From Dermanyssus gallinae (Eukaryota > Arthropoda > Arachnida > Mesostigmata > Dermanyssidae): a DNA stretch of 64,000 nt. The notes beneath the pieces are model-generated. The model saw only the letters and a list, made by a program, of their open reading frames with translations, did not search any database and was not told the DNA's origin. Made by a program: the position numbers and the translations under genes. This document shows, one piece after another, positions 21,653 to 35,699 of the stretch (within the stretch, counting starts at the first letter, position 1; every line of letters starts with the position of its first letter). Location: contig QVRM01005395.1 in assembly GCA_003439945.1 (NCBI GenBank), positions 205,001 through 269,000 of the forward strand, in the 5' to 3' direction.

Positions 21653-22734
21653 ATGACAGTAAGCACACGGCGAACGAACCGCAACGAGCCAAGACCGACC
21701 ACAGACCAGCAGCAACCAAGCACCAGCAACGACCAGGACCAGGACACCGCCAACGAGCCAAAGATGAGTTCATCTCACCAAACACCGACCATCCCCAGTC
21801 CAGCCACCGACCCGGCCACACGACCAAGACACGACCACTAGCCCAGCCACCGAACCGTCCACATGACCACGCACGACCGCATCGACCACAGCAACCAGCC
21901 CAGTCACCGAACCACGCACGACCACATCAACCACGGACCCGACTATTGACAGGCCAACCACGGTCATGGGTATGTCGTTTGATTATCTACGGCCGGGGCA
22001 GCCGACCTTCCTACAGCCCGTATTTGCACCACAGATACCGCTGCGGTTTGACGGCATGTCGGCCACGCGCGCCAGGGAGTGGCTGCGAGAGTTCGAGAGA
22101 ATGGCCGAAATCAACAACTACAGCGACGAACAGAAGGTGCGGACGGCGGCGCTATCGCTGGAGAAAACGGCTGCCGATTGGTACGACGCGATACCAAGAG
22201 AGGCGAGGCCCAAAACTGGGGCCTGGCAAATTCATGACCAGATTCGGTGACCACGGCGCAATGGCGATCGCCGCGGAGGAAGGGCTGAAGCGGCTGTTGC
22301 AGGACCAAGACACGCCATTCATCGCACATATCGAACAGGTCCAGCGGTTATGCCGCGACATCGACTTAAAAATGACCGACGCGGCGGTACTCCGCTGGTT
22401 CTTGAGGACCATGCGCGCAGACTACAGACCGACCTTCATATATGCGCGTTTCAAGAGCGTTATAATGGCACGGGGCCTCTGTGCCGAGATAGATGCGACT
22501 GAACCATTCGCAAACCAACCAACTGCCCAGCCGTCCTCGAACTCGAACCGACCGACCACCCAGCCGTCCTCAAACCGACCTACCTACAACCGACCTACAT
22601 CGCCCAACACGGCACCTTATTTTTTCGGCGAGCGCCACGACTCCAACGGCGCGATTTTATGCAACTGGTGCAATTACCCGGGCCACCGCATAGAAGAGTG
22701 CCTCGACCGGCAGAGAGGCCCCGTGCCATTATAA
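21653..22734 (+). pseudogene. Left-arm gag, frameshifted
   Basis: This is a gag-like structural gene of an LTR retrotransposon. A Thr/Pro/Asp-rich N-terminus comes first, then the capsid-like core starting at the Met at 21966 (motifs RFDGMSATRAREWLREFERMA and AADWYDAI). The C-terminal part after 22250 leads through a Pro/Asn-rich linker into a zinc knuckle CNWCNYPGHRIEEC (CX2CX4HX4C) in the loop. An indel before 21841 and a deletion of about 10 bases near 22220-22230, relative to the right arm, break the frame. The last residues run into the inverted arm. Confidence 0.8.
22482..22718 (+). other. Single-copy loop of the palindrome with gag zinc knuckle
   Basis: This is the only part of the element not present twice. 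Read on the plus strand it continues the left gag through a Pro/Thr/Asn-rich linker and one CX2CX4HX4C nucleic-acid-binding knuckle. It then meets the inverted arm at the sequence CAGAGAGGCCCCGTGCC (22719 on), which mirrors GGCACGGGGCCTCTGTG at the end of the left arm. The junction thus lies in gag. Confidence 0.75.
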
Positions 22735-23557
22735 CGCTCTTGAAACGCGCATATATGAAGGTCGGTCTGTAGTCTGCGCGCATGGTCCTCAAGAACCAGC
22801 GGAGTACCGCCGCGTCGGTCATTTTTAAGTCGATGTCGCGGCATAACCGCTGGACCTGTTCGATATGTGCGATGAATGGCGTGTCTTGGTCCTGCAACAG
22901 CCGCTTCAGCTTTTCCTCCGCGGCGATCGCCATTGCGCCGTGGTAGCCGAATCTGGTCATGAATTCACGGTGAAACTCGGCCCATGTCTTGGGCCTCGCC
23001 TCTCTTGATATCGCGACGTACCAATCGGCAGCCGTTTTCTCCAGCAATAGCGCCGCCGTCCGCACCTTCTGTTCGTCGCTATAGTTGTTGATTTCGGCCA
23101 TTCTCTCGAACTCTCGCAGCCACTCCCTGGCGCGCGTGGCCGACATGCCGTCGAACCGCAGCGGTATCTGTGGTGCAAATACGGGCTGTAGGAAGGACGG
23201 CTGCCCCGGCCGTAGATAATCAAACGACATACCCATGACCGTGGTTGGCCTGTCAATAGTCGGGTCCGTGGTTGATGTGGTCGTGCGTGGTTCGGCGGCT
23301 GGGCTGGTTGCTGTGGTCGATGCGGTCGTGCGTGGTCGTGTGGACGGTTCGGTGGCTGGGCTAGTGGTCGTGTCTTGGTCGTGTGGTCGTGTGGCCGGGT
23401 CGGTGGCTGGACTGGGGATGGTCGGTGTTTGGTGAGTTGAACTCATCTTTGGCTCGTTGGCGGTGTCCTGGTCCTGGTCGTTGCTGGTGCTTGGTTGCTG
23501 CTGGTCTGTGGTCGGTCTTGGCTCGTTGCGGTTCGTTCGCCGTGTGCTTACTGTCAT
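22735..23557 (-). pseudogene. Right-arm gag, N-terminal and capsid part
   Basis: The minus frame from Met at 23557 is open through the Thr/Pro-rich N-terminus and the whole capsid-like core (motifs RFDGMSATRAREWLREFERMA, AADWYVAI, EFHREFMTRFGYHG, FKSVIMARGL). It then enters the loop in antisense and ends at 22595 with unrelated residues. The zinc knuckle is therefore lost from this copy. It is better preserved than the left arm. Confidence 0.8.
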
Positions 23558-23625
23558 CTGCCCGCCGTCCGCTCGGTCGGTTCGCCGCCCTTCTGGTAGA
23601 GAGAGATCGAAGCAGCTCCACCAAA

Positions 23626-24299
23626 TGTAACGATGCTGTTTGTTACGCTCACTGGGGATGGTAGCTCAGCCGGGCGGCTACTACGTCGCGAGAATCGGAG
23701 AGCGAGAAACAACACAAAGCGTAGGTTCGGATCGGTCAGGCAGCCGGACGGAGAATGCGTATTCCCCATCCTTCTCCCTGGCTATTTATTTGCTCAAACG
23801 GTCTGGTAATCATAATGTTATAGGATGCTGCCTCTTCTCTAGCGCGTCGCTGTTTGGTTGGATGTGCTGCCTCTCCCCGGCCGCGCACGTCGTCTTCGGT
23901 GGTGCCGCCTCCGCCAGTCGAGATGCGCTGTTGATGATGATGATGATGATGATGTCGAGACCGTGCATGTGGCGCGGTCCGTGAGTGATGTTGCACGTAC
24001 CATCTGGACGTTCGCGGGTAGTTGGGTGGTTGTCTGTCAGGTTGTTTATGATGTTTTCGGCGCGGTGGTTCATGACGATTCTCTAGAAGTCGGGATGCAC
24101 GTTCGGTGATGTGTTGGGGGTCGGTCGAGGTGTCTGTCGCCTTACGGTGTTGTTGTTGTCGTTGTTGGTGGTGGCGATCTCCTAATTGGCATCTTTCCCA
24201 CCGTTTTGGATGGTTGGTTGGCTCTCTGTTGTCATCGGTGGTCTGTGTTTCCACCATGACTGGCGGTTCTGTTGCTCTGCTGTGGGCAACTCTGTTACA
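23626..24299 (-). repeat. Right LTR, inverted (674 bp)
   Basis: This is the reverse complement of the left LTR with a few differences: an extra ATC unit near 23933-23951, an extra base near 24146 and scattered substitutions. It ends GTTACA at 24299, next to the GTAT duplication. Confidence 0.85.
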
Positions 24300-24303
24300 G
24301 TAT
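24300..24303 (+). repeat. Target site duplication GTAT (right copy)
   Basis: It matches 20909-20912 exactly and follows the terminal CA of the right LTR. Confidence 0.7.
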
Positions 24304-24479
24304 TTTAAAGCAGACGTGAGATTATTGCTCTGAGATTATCCGACTAAAGAAATGGAGGAAACAACTTGAACGACATAATTGCAACAACATGTTTGTTTCC
24401 CATGGTTCTTAAAACAAAAACCTTGCATATCGGTATTAAACGAGGATAGATTCATAATTTTCGGACGAAAGACCGAATA

Positions 24480-24522
24480 GATCTGGGGCTACATCTTTAT
24501 TAAAAAGATGTAGCCCCAGATC
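24480..24522. repeat. Perfect 19-bp hairpin
   Basis: The left arm is 24480-24498 (GATCTGGGGCTACATCTTT) and the right arm is its exact reverse complement at 24504-24522. The loop is 5 bases (ATTAA). No coding or TE context explains it. Confidence 0.8.
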
Positions 24523-24858
24523 AATTCAGACCGACTCTCTAAACAAAACTTCTTAAAGAAATTCGCGTACTCACCTTAGTCAGAATAGAGCGAGAGATAA
24601 AAAAAATGAGTAATGAGTACAAAATCTAGTCAAAACCAGTTTCCTATCAATAGGTTAAAGAAAGCTTATCGTGTGTGTAAACGGGAGAATGTTTAAGTAA
24701 GCCATGTTGAAGTACGAAATAGATCATGTTAGTGCTTTTACACATTTTAGATAATTTTGTTTACGTGAACTTAAGCGTTGTGAAATTGCGGTTCCGTGAA
24801 TAAACCTTAAATATGAAGAAAAAACACGCTAAGCCTATGTGCCTAGCGGGCGTGTAAC

Positions 24859-24861
<3 letters not shown>

Positions 24862-24936
<75 letters not shown>
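24862..24936. repeat. Long (TA)n microsatellite
   Basis: This is a pure TA tract of about 75 bases in a stretch (24523-25079) with no recognisable gene. Confidence 0.95.
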
Positions 24937-24938
<2 letters not shown>

Positions 24939-25079
24939 TTTGGCAGGGGGCTTTATTGAGGATTACCGAAATTTAATAAAAACACGCCATCTGACGATTA
25001 CATGTTTGGTTGTACGGGGTGTGCGCCACGCGAACATTCTATTAACGTTTTCTTTCTTGGCTACTGCTTTAGCCTGAAT

Positions 25080-26240
25080 GCTCAAGCCAAAGCGAGCTAT
25101 CGTCATCGTAACTTCAAAGCACTGATTGAATCTATCAGGCTGCTTACATATGCCGGTGAGCGTTCATCTATCAATCTTTAACGGCTATCAACAATATTCC
25201 AGCTTATATTGAAGCTGTAGGCAACGTGTCTTATGAACTTTCTGTGTATTTGACCAGAATATTTTCATTACACAGCAGCCCCTGGTGCCATACGGATAAA
25301 GCGTATAATAAGACCGGAATAACGTATTGCTTGTGCAGTCTGGCATACAGGGAAGCATCTTTAATTACAAACGAGCGAAAGATCCAGTTCAGTCTCCTTG
25401 TAACAGCCGCTATTACTTCAAGTATACAAGGTGTATAGTTCAATGTGTCGGATGTCAGTATTCCCAAGTGTTTAATCGCCTTCTTAACGGGATAGTTCCT
25501 TAGAGCCTAGCATGTATCTGCGTGCAGGGTTATTGTGCCGCACAGCATATTTATTAACAGATAGTTTAGGATCAAGGCTTTTACACCACTCCATAAATTT
25601 GTCTGGCGTCTCCCGAGAAGTAACTATGTTGCTTCCATTTTTCACGGGCATATACATTTGAAATTATCGGCATACATTTCTACATGAACGACTTAAGGTG
25701 TTATATGCTCGGGTCGGAATACAGTATGTACAACACGGTGCCCTGCGGACTGCCCGAGGTAACCTCAGATGACGGTCAGTCGTTGACTCTGACCTTAAAG
25801 AGTCTATCACTCAAAAGAGCATTAACCCAGGTAAATATTCGGCAACCCACTCCATATTGCAAACTGATAATGAATAGCTGTTAGTATGCACTCTCAAAAG
25901 CAGATTTAAGGTTAAGATCCACGGAGTCAAACGGTTTTCAATAATTTATGTAGAGAGCTTAATAATGGGCTTAATTGGGCCCTAAGTAACTAGAAGAGCA
26001 GAATGAGCGGTACGATATAAGAATTGTTCTCTCGATATTAGACCTTGTGCATTTGCGTTCCTGTATATATCCACTGCTATGACCTTCTCAGCGAGTTTGT
26101 ATGTCACGGAGGTCAGCGAGACGGGCCTTTTATTATTCGGGTCACTTTTATCGTCGCACCGATGCACAGGACAGATGATCGTATATTTAAAGAGATCAGG
26201 TACGGTTTCCTCATCAAGAAATACTTACAAGCACAACATG
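25080..26240 (-). pseudogene. Non-LTR retrotransposon reverse transcriptase relic
   Basis: Reading the minus strand from about 26240 down, the RT landmarks appear in order. They are DDKSDPNNKRPVSLTSVTYKL (the NYRPVSLL motif), ISREQF, FDSVDL (core FDxVDH), SSEVTSGSPQGTVL (xSGVPQGSVLGP) and YADNFKMY (YADD with Asp to Asn). Then come FMEWCKSLDPKLSVNKYAV and, at 25231-25467, the LYARLHKQYVIPVLLYALSVW segment following the palm. Multiple stops and shifts are present. It is a CR1/jockey-like LINE by motif style, but the clade is uncertain. Confidence 0.75.
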
Positions 26241-26635
26241 TCCATGCATTATTCAAACCTTACAGGCTCCATTTCATCAAACTACGACTGAAAAACAACC
26301 AATATAATTCTCAAATCGCCGAAGAATGCTTTTATTTACTTTCACGTTTTGCATCTCCTGGTAATGCACTTCGCCTTCATCATATCAATCACATAATCAT
26401 GTGTTCCATTAAATTATCTAGCGTCATCTTATGTCTCTGCAAAACATTCTCGCATAAGAGCTGGTGCATCGCTAATTAAAAGATCATGCGGAATGATACA
26501 AAGCAGAAGCTCGACTCGCATTTATCGGCAGTATCTTTCTTATTCAACCAAGAAACAAAGGAGAAGACAAAAACAAACCAGACCACAAGCTTGGGCGGCC
26601 CACCTCGACCCAAACAGGTGTGTGCTATTGAGCCT

Positions 26636-26677
<42 letters not shown>

Positions 26678-27319
26678 ATGATTTATCTTCCGTGACACAA
26701 TGTTTTTTTTCTGCGCTTAAAAATAAAAACTCAGAATGTAATTCCTCCTTAGAATATTCCTAATACACAAATAGCACAAATTATTAATACATCAAGATAT
26801 GTAGTATCGTCAAGGAAGTGTAACTCTATTGCGCTGACTCGCTGAATAGTTTTGCGTACACACTCTTCTCACGAGCCTCGATTCTAATATAATATGTGAC
26901 ATACTCAGCCACACACAAACGCACCGCGAAGAAGCGTATGTGTACTAACGCCGCTCGGAATAAATATTTACTCAAGAATAAATCTTAATAAAAGAAAAAA
27001 GGAATAAGAACAAATATTTACGAACAAGTACAAGCGACTACACAGAAAAGACCATACGGCATTTCCGTAGTTCCACCGATTCCGTATGTCCTTCGATGAA
27101 AAATCAATCTGAAGGCAACAGAGCCAAATCCACATATCGCCACATATCTCTCGGTGTCTAGTTATCGCCTTTATTTCACGCAAGATGTCGCCGGGTTATG
27201 GGCAGCTGTCTTGCCTAAGAAAGCGCGTTGTCTGTATAACTAGCGGTACCCTTCTTGCCCTCTAGAAAAAACGGCCATAACGAGTTTGCGTATCCCTGAT
27301 GTGACGCGAACTTTTAACG
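26241..27319. other. No recognisable gene; (TA)n tract
   Basis: It contains a (TA)n tract at 26637-26676. The stretch just after 26240 may be more decayed LINE sequence. Nothing else was recognised. Confidence 0.45.
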
Positions 27320-27890
27320 AGTCATCATGACGAACTATTCATTGGAAATATTACAAAACGCTGGCGCTTTAGTGAAACGGCCCTTAGCACGTTTTTCTAG
27401 AGGACTAACTAGGAAACATTCGGTACGCACATATGGTCACCGCGGCGGCAGAATTGTCTTCAAGACCGCGACCGCCTCTTGTAGCCAGAGAGGGCGTCGA
27501 CATGCACATGCGAACAACCCGCTTGTTCTGGACTGGCGCGGGTCGTACGAATTGGGCATGCGACGAGTGAGTTGTTAGCCGACGAGTGAGAGGGCTTTCC
27601 CGCACGCGTGCTATAGGAAAGAATGCTCCTTAAGGCTTCTCTCGAAGACGACTCCAAAGTATCAGACGGAGCTGGCCACGTTGATGGCCTGCACCTCAAG
27701 GACGATCTGCAATGGTCCGCAGCGCTTGCGTCCCAAAAGTATTGCCTCACTTTTCTCAGACGCGAGGGCATGCCCCGCTGACTTTATCCAGATAGCCACG
27801 CTTGTATGCCACTAGAGCACGTCAACAGATCTAGCCTGGATAAGAACAAAAGGGTCGTCCGCGAATGAAAAGAGCTAGAACTCTTAGCAC
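27320..27890 (-). pseudogene. Jockey/R1-type reverse transcriptase C-terminal relic
   Basis: The minus strand from about 27870 reads SFADDPFVLIQARS, corresponding to the catalytic FADD box. It continues WIKSAGHALASEKSEAILLGRKRCGPLQI and IRYFGVVFER, matching the AGLxLAxxKTEAVLxxGRR...RYLGVxFD pattern. Past a shift it reads LTRRMPNSYDPRQSR, matching the LxRLMPNxxGP post-RT segment. Several frameshifts and stops show that it is inactive. Confidence 0.65.
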
Positions 27891-27994
27891 TGAGATTACT
27901 TGGTTAGATAACTGGTAACCATGTTGAGCACCAATAATTTATGGATCGCATCATCAAAACACATCTACTTGCCGGACTCAAGAATGGAATACAG

Positions 27995-28000
<6 letters not shown>

Positions 28001-28026
<26 letters not shown>
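28001..28026. repeat. (GA)n microsatellite
   Basis: This is a GA dinucleotide run between a LINE relic and the 3' end of the ILF2 gene. Confidence 0.9.
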
Positions 28027-28030
<4 letters not shown>

Positions 28031-28512
28031 TACATACATGCGCATATATATATATGTAGTTTGCTTGAAAGGTGTTTCACAGTATACATAAAACGAGCAC
28101 TTTGCTTGTCAGTGCGGGTAAGAAAGAAGCCGGTTTGTATACCTAATGTCAGGCTGTGTACCGAGTGTTGAGATAATTCGATTGAGGTTAAAGGCGCCAC
28201 GTACAGTACAATTTAAAACCCTCATCTCGGAATGGGAAAATACATTTTAACAAGTCCGACGAGAGGTTGGAACCCTTTTTCAGTACCTCTCACCTTTGGT
28301 CTGGTCTAGCATGTGACAATCGCCACGTTCATACCAGATCATAGTTCATGGATATCATCACCTAGTCTATTCGAATACGAGCTTCCACGATGAGTACACA
28401 GTGCATCTAATAACTGTGCTCTCGACCATGTATCATAAGAAGTGTCATGCGTCTGTTATATCCATACTCAATATGAGTGAAAATATATATATATATATAT
28501 ATATATATCTTA

Positions 28513-28518
28513 TTTATT
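28513..28518 (-). terminator. Candidate polyadenylation signal for ILF2
   Basis: TTTATT on the plus strand is AATAAA on the minus strand, about 23 bases after the ILF2 stop codon. It would give a very short 3' UTR bordered by a (TA)n tract (28484-28508). A more distal site is equally possible. Confidence 0.35.
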
Positions 28519-28540
28519 TGTTTATATACAAATATAGCGT

Positions 28541-32900
<4,360 letters not shown>

Positions 32901-33727
32901 CTTCGCAGGTTTTGACGACCGCTTCTGTAACAAAAATCACACTCATGAAATAACCCATCAGCAGCATAACGACGTCAAAACAGTTGCCTGAGGTGGGTTA
33001 GGTTACCTAGACCGCGACTACGTAACTAAGCAAAGTCCCTAGCAATTACTGGCTCAACCAGCTATCTCGATGTCGGTCGGAGTCAAATACTTCAATCGTA
33101 ATAAAACTTGGTCGGACTGATCGCCACTAAACGAAGTAGAAGTCTATGTGCGAGAAACACGCCGAACGCATTTTGCCCAAACATTTATTCATCTGACGAA
33201 TAAATATGATACCAATGAAATACGACCCTGTGCCATGTTCATGTGCCTAACATTTCGAAGATACCATTAAGTGTTCCTGTCTCTGTAAAAGCAAGCAAAC
33301 GGAATTTAAATATAATTAAAACATAAACCCGAATAGTCGCTGTAGGAATCAAGCCTATTCTGTGTCAATATAATAACACGTCTGTTAAGACTGCCCATGC
33401 GAATGCTACGAATTTTGCCAATACAATTGTTTCTTTGATGCATTGCTTTCACTCCACAGTCACAGAGAAAATTCCTCTCTGAGCGGCATTGTACTTGATG
33501 CCACTGTAATCTAATGCCAAGAACGCCCATGATATGCCCTATGCCGAAGGGCGGAAAAAGTTGAGTTCTCCACTCGAACGAATAATAATAATAATGTGAA
33601 CACATAGAATAATGAAACGTGTTCGATCTACGCGCGCCCAGTTGTCACAAAGGCTTTCGGTAACACCACTTTATTCTAACCTAACATATCCTTACATCAT
33701 CTAGGCAGTTTATTAATTCTTGCAATC

Positions 33728-33766
33728 ATATATTAATCATTGATAAAATATTAATGATTAATATAT
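33728..33766. repeat. AT-rich 14-bp hairpin
   Basis: The arms 33728-33741 and 33753-33766 are exact reverse complements around an 11-base loop. The arms are almost entirely A and T, so this may be chance or a foldback scar. Confidence 0.6.
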
Positions 33767-34320
33767 TATTGCGCTTAATTGACAACAGTCAAGTTGAAAA
33801 GCGCGTTAAAAAATGTAGTGTACGTTTTGATTGCCATACCGTTTACCGATGGCGCATCTAATGTGGAATTAATCGTAGTTTCCTGTACACTCTTTTCTAT
33901 TAGCTACAGTTTGACTAAGTTCTACTTGGTCGTGCCCATTGTGAGAGACGCATCATCTCCAGCGACAGCAGCTGGCTGGGCTTTCTCTAATTCATGAATA
34001 GGTTCAGCAAAGCTAATTTGAACTCCCTGGCAAACGAATCCGACTTAATATTATTAACTGTCAGTCATAATGAACCTAGTATCATTATTATGTCTGTACG
34101 TATACCGAAGCCCCCGCAACTAATATATCTCGTCGATTGGCTGTATTTCTATGACGTTTGTAAACAAGTTGGGAACGCACGAACAGATGTAATACATTTG
34201 ATGTAATGTATAATCAAGCTATTCGCGCTTGGTGCAGGCGACACCGAATGCCCCCCCCCCCCCCCACACACACATAATAAATATATCTAGTCAATTGGCA
34301 GACGTTTATTCTATGACTTT

Positions 34321-34322
<2 letters not shown>

Positions 34323-34372
<50 letters not shown>
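34323..34372. repeat. (TA)n microsatellite
   Basis: This is a pure TA run of about 50 bases upstream of ILF2. Confidence 0.95.
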
Positions 34373-34374
<2 letters not shown>

Positions 34375-34399
34375 ATAGATCGATTAGATACGTACATAC

Positions 34400-34740
34400 A
34401 CAGCTGAACGAAACCACCAATCAGTCAGGACACACCGTATCGAACAGTGAATGAAACGCTGCGTTAGAGCAAATTGAAAGCGAGCGCGTCGGCAGCCAGA
34501 GCACAGATTCGATAGCGATAACATGCAACACAACACAGTCGGAGTTCTCTCTGAACCACGACCAAACAACCAGACACGCACTCCTAGCGATATCGGCCGC
34601 CGCCGCCGCCGCCAAAATGACTGCCGAATCACAACACCTCTGGACCTAGAAATCGAACGCGACTATGCACTATGCATAGAAACGAGCTTATATTTGTGGG
34701 TACACAAGACGCTCGCAGCTCCGAAACCGTCATGATTGAT
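34400..34740 (+). other. Candidate untranslated first exon
   Basis: A CA-rich segment with balanced composition starts near an ATCAGTC initiator-like sequence. It contains a (CCG)n run and a well-placed short frame (MTAESQHLWT, starting near 34617 after GCCGCCAAA), and ends at a consensus donor GAT|GTAAGT. It could be a first exon of the Sfmbt-type gene downstream. This is inference from splice-site and composition only. Confidence 0.25.
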
Positions 34741-34876
34741 GTAAGTTTGTTTCTTTGGTTCAGCTGCGGCGGCTGCTGCTGCTGGTGAGGCTGCCGCTGC
34801 CACTGTGTCGTACACAATGACTGAAATATGAAATCAACTCATATTGCTGTCAACAACAACAACAACAGCAGCAGCT

Positions 34877-35009
34877 GCAATCCCGACATATGTGTAATTG
34901 TTGTTAACCATATCCAATTGGCGGAATGCTATATGTATATGTTTACTATATTTGACCAGTAAAGTACATTTATTCATTGTAATTAATCACCAACGGTGGG
35001 AACATGACA

Positions 35010-35047
<38 letters not shown>

Positions 35048-35108
35048 ATAGTAATCATGTATATATAGCATTTCGCCAAACAACAATTACACATATGTCG
35101 GGATTGGT
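34877..35108. mobile_element. Foldback / MITE-like element
   Basis: The outer arms read CAATCCCGACATATGTGTAA at 34877 and its reverse complement ending near 35107. They continue inward for some 70 bases through ACAACAATTA/TTGGCG/AATGCTATAT blocks. The left arm has a 12-base insertion (AACCATATCCAA) relative to the right. The centre holds a (TA)n tract (35013-35044). There is no coding sequence and no clear target duplication. Confidence 0.65.
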
Positions 35109-35277
35109 GGAGGATTTGACATTTTCACTTATTTTATCCGGTGTACACGTCCATAAGGAGACAATTGTTACCTCTAATATTTAAGCAAAAAAAAAAATTA
35201 TAAATATATATATATATATTATTTTTATTAAAATGGCGTTTCTTCTATTTATTCAATGTAATCAATCATTCGTGGCA

Positions 35278-35304
35278 TATATATATATATATATATATAT
35301 ATAC

Positions 35305-35392
<88 letters not shown>

Positions 35393-35393
35393 G
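35278..35393. repeat. Long (TA)n microsatellite with two interruptions
   Basis: The tract is about 115 bases of TA interrupted by ACG and ACAT. It is one of the two longest such tracts in the window. Confidence 0.95.
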
Positions 35394-35699
35394 TAACAGG
35401 AACTATCAAGTAATTGGACGTAACCTTTAATTGCCAAAATTCCCATTACTACGATGCTGATGTGCTGCTATGTGTTGGATCTAGGTTAGGTCAGTTTGTA
35501 TTCTCTAGAAAACTAGAATAACGACACAAACCGACGTGTATCATTCGTCAATCATAGGACAGGTTACTGGGATGTGCCGATGTGCTGCTGTTCATATCAT
35601 CTTTAGCATTGACTGGGTCACACCGGTCCGGTGTCGTTACATAACGTCGGAGGTTATTCGGCTATCAATGTCGCGCGCAATGTCAGCCGTTTGACCCAG

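Larger units (their letters stand above)
20913..24299. mobile_element. Head-to-head palindromic LTR retrotransposon (LTR-gag-loop-gag-LTR)
   Basis: Two copies of the same LTR plus gag lie in opposite orientation: 20913-22481 (+) and 22719-24299 (-). They are separated by a unique loop of about 237 bases. Each arm starts TGTAAC at its outer end. There is no pol, no 3' LTR and no polypurine tract. Both outer ends are U3 ends, and the whole is bracketed by one GTAT duplication. This implies one integration event of an already inverted DNA, as expected from template switching or fold-back during reverse transcription. The arms have since diverged by point changes and small indels. Confidence 0.85.
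32925..34400. other. Upstream flank of ILF2, no coding sequence seen
   Basis: The 5' non-coding exon and promoter of ILF2 should lie here, but no initiator was pinned down. It contains an AT-rich hairpin (33728-33766), a run of 15 C (34251-34265) and a (TA)n tract (34323-34372). Confidence 0.45.

Noticed and set aside
21225..21827. 200-residue minus frame in the left LTR
   Set aside because: It is antisense to the LTR and gag start and mirrored in the right arm. A shadow of the repeat.
26486..26695. Short frames ending in IYIYIY runs here and at many other (TA)n tracts
   Set aside because: The Ile-Tyr runs are translations of TA microsatellites.
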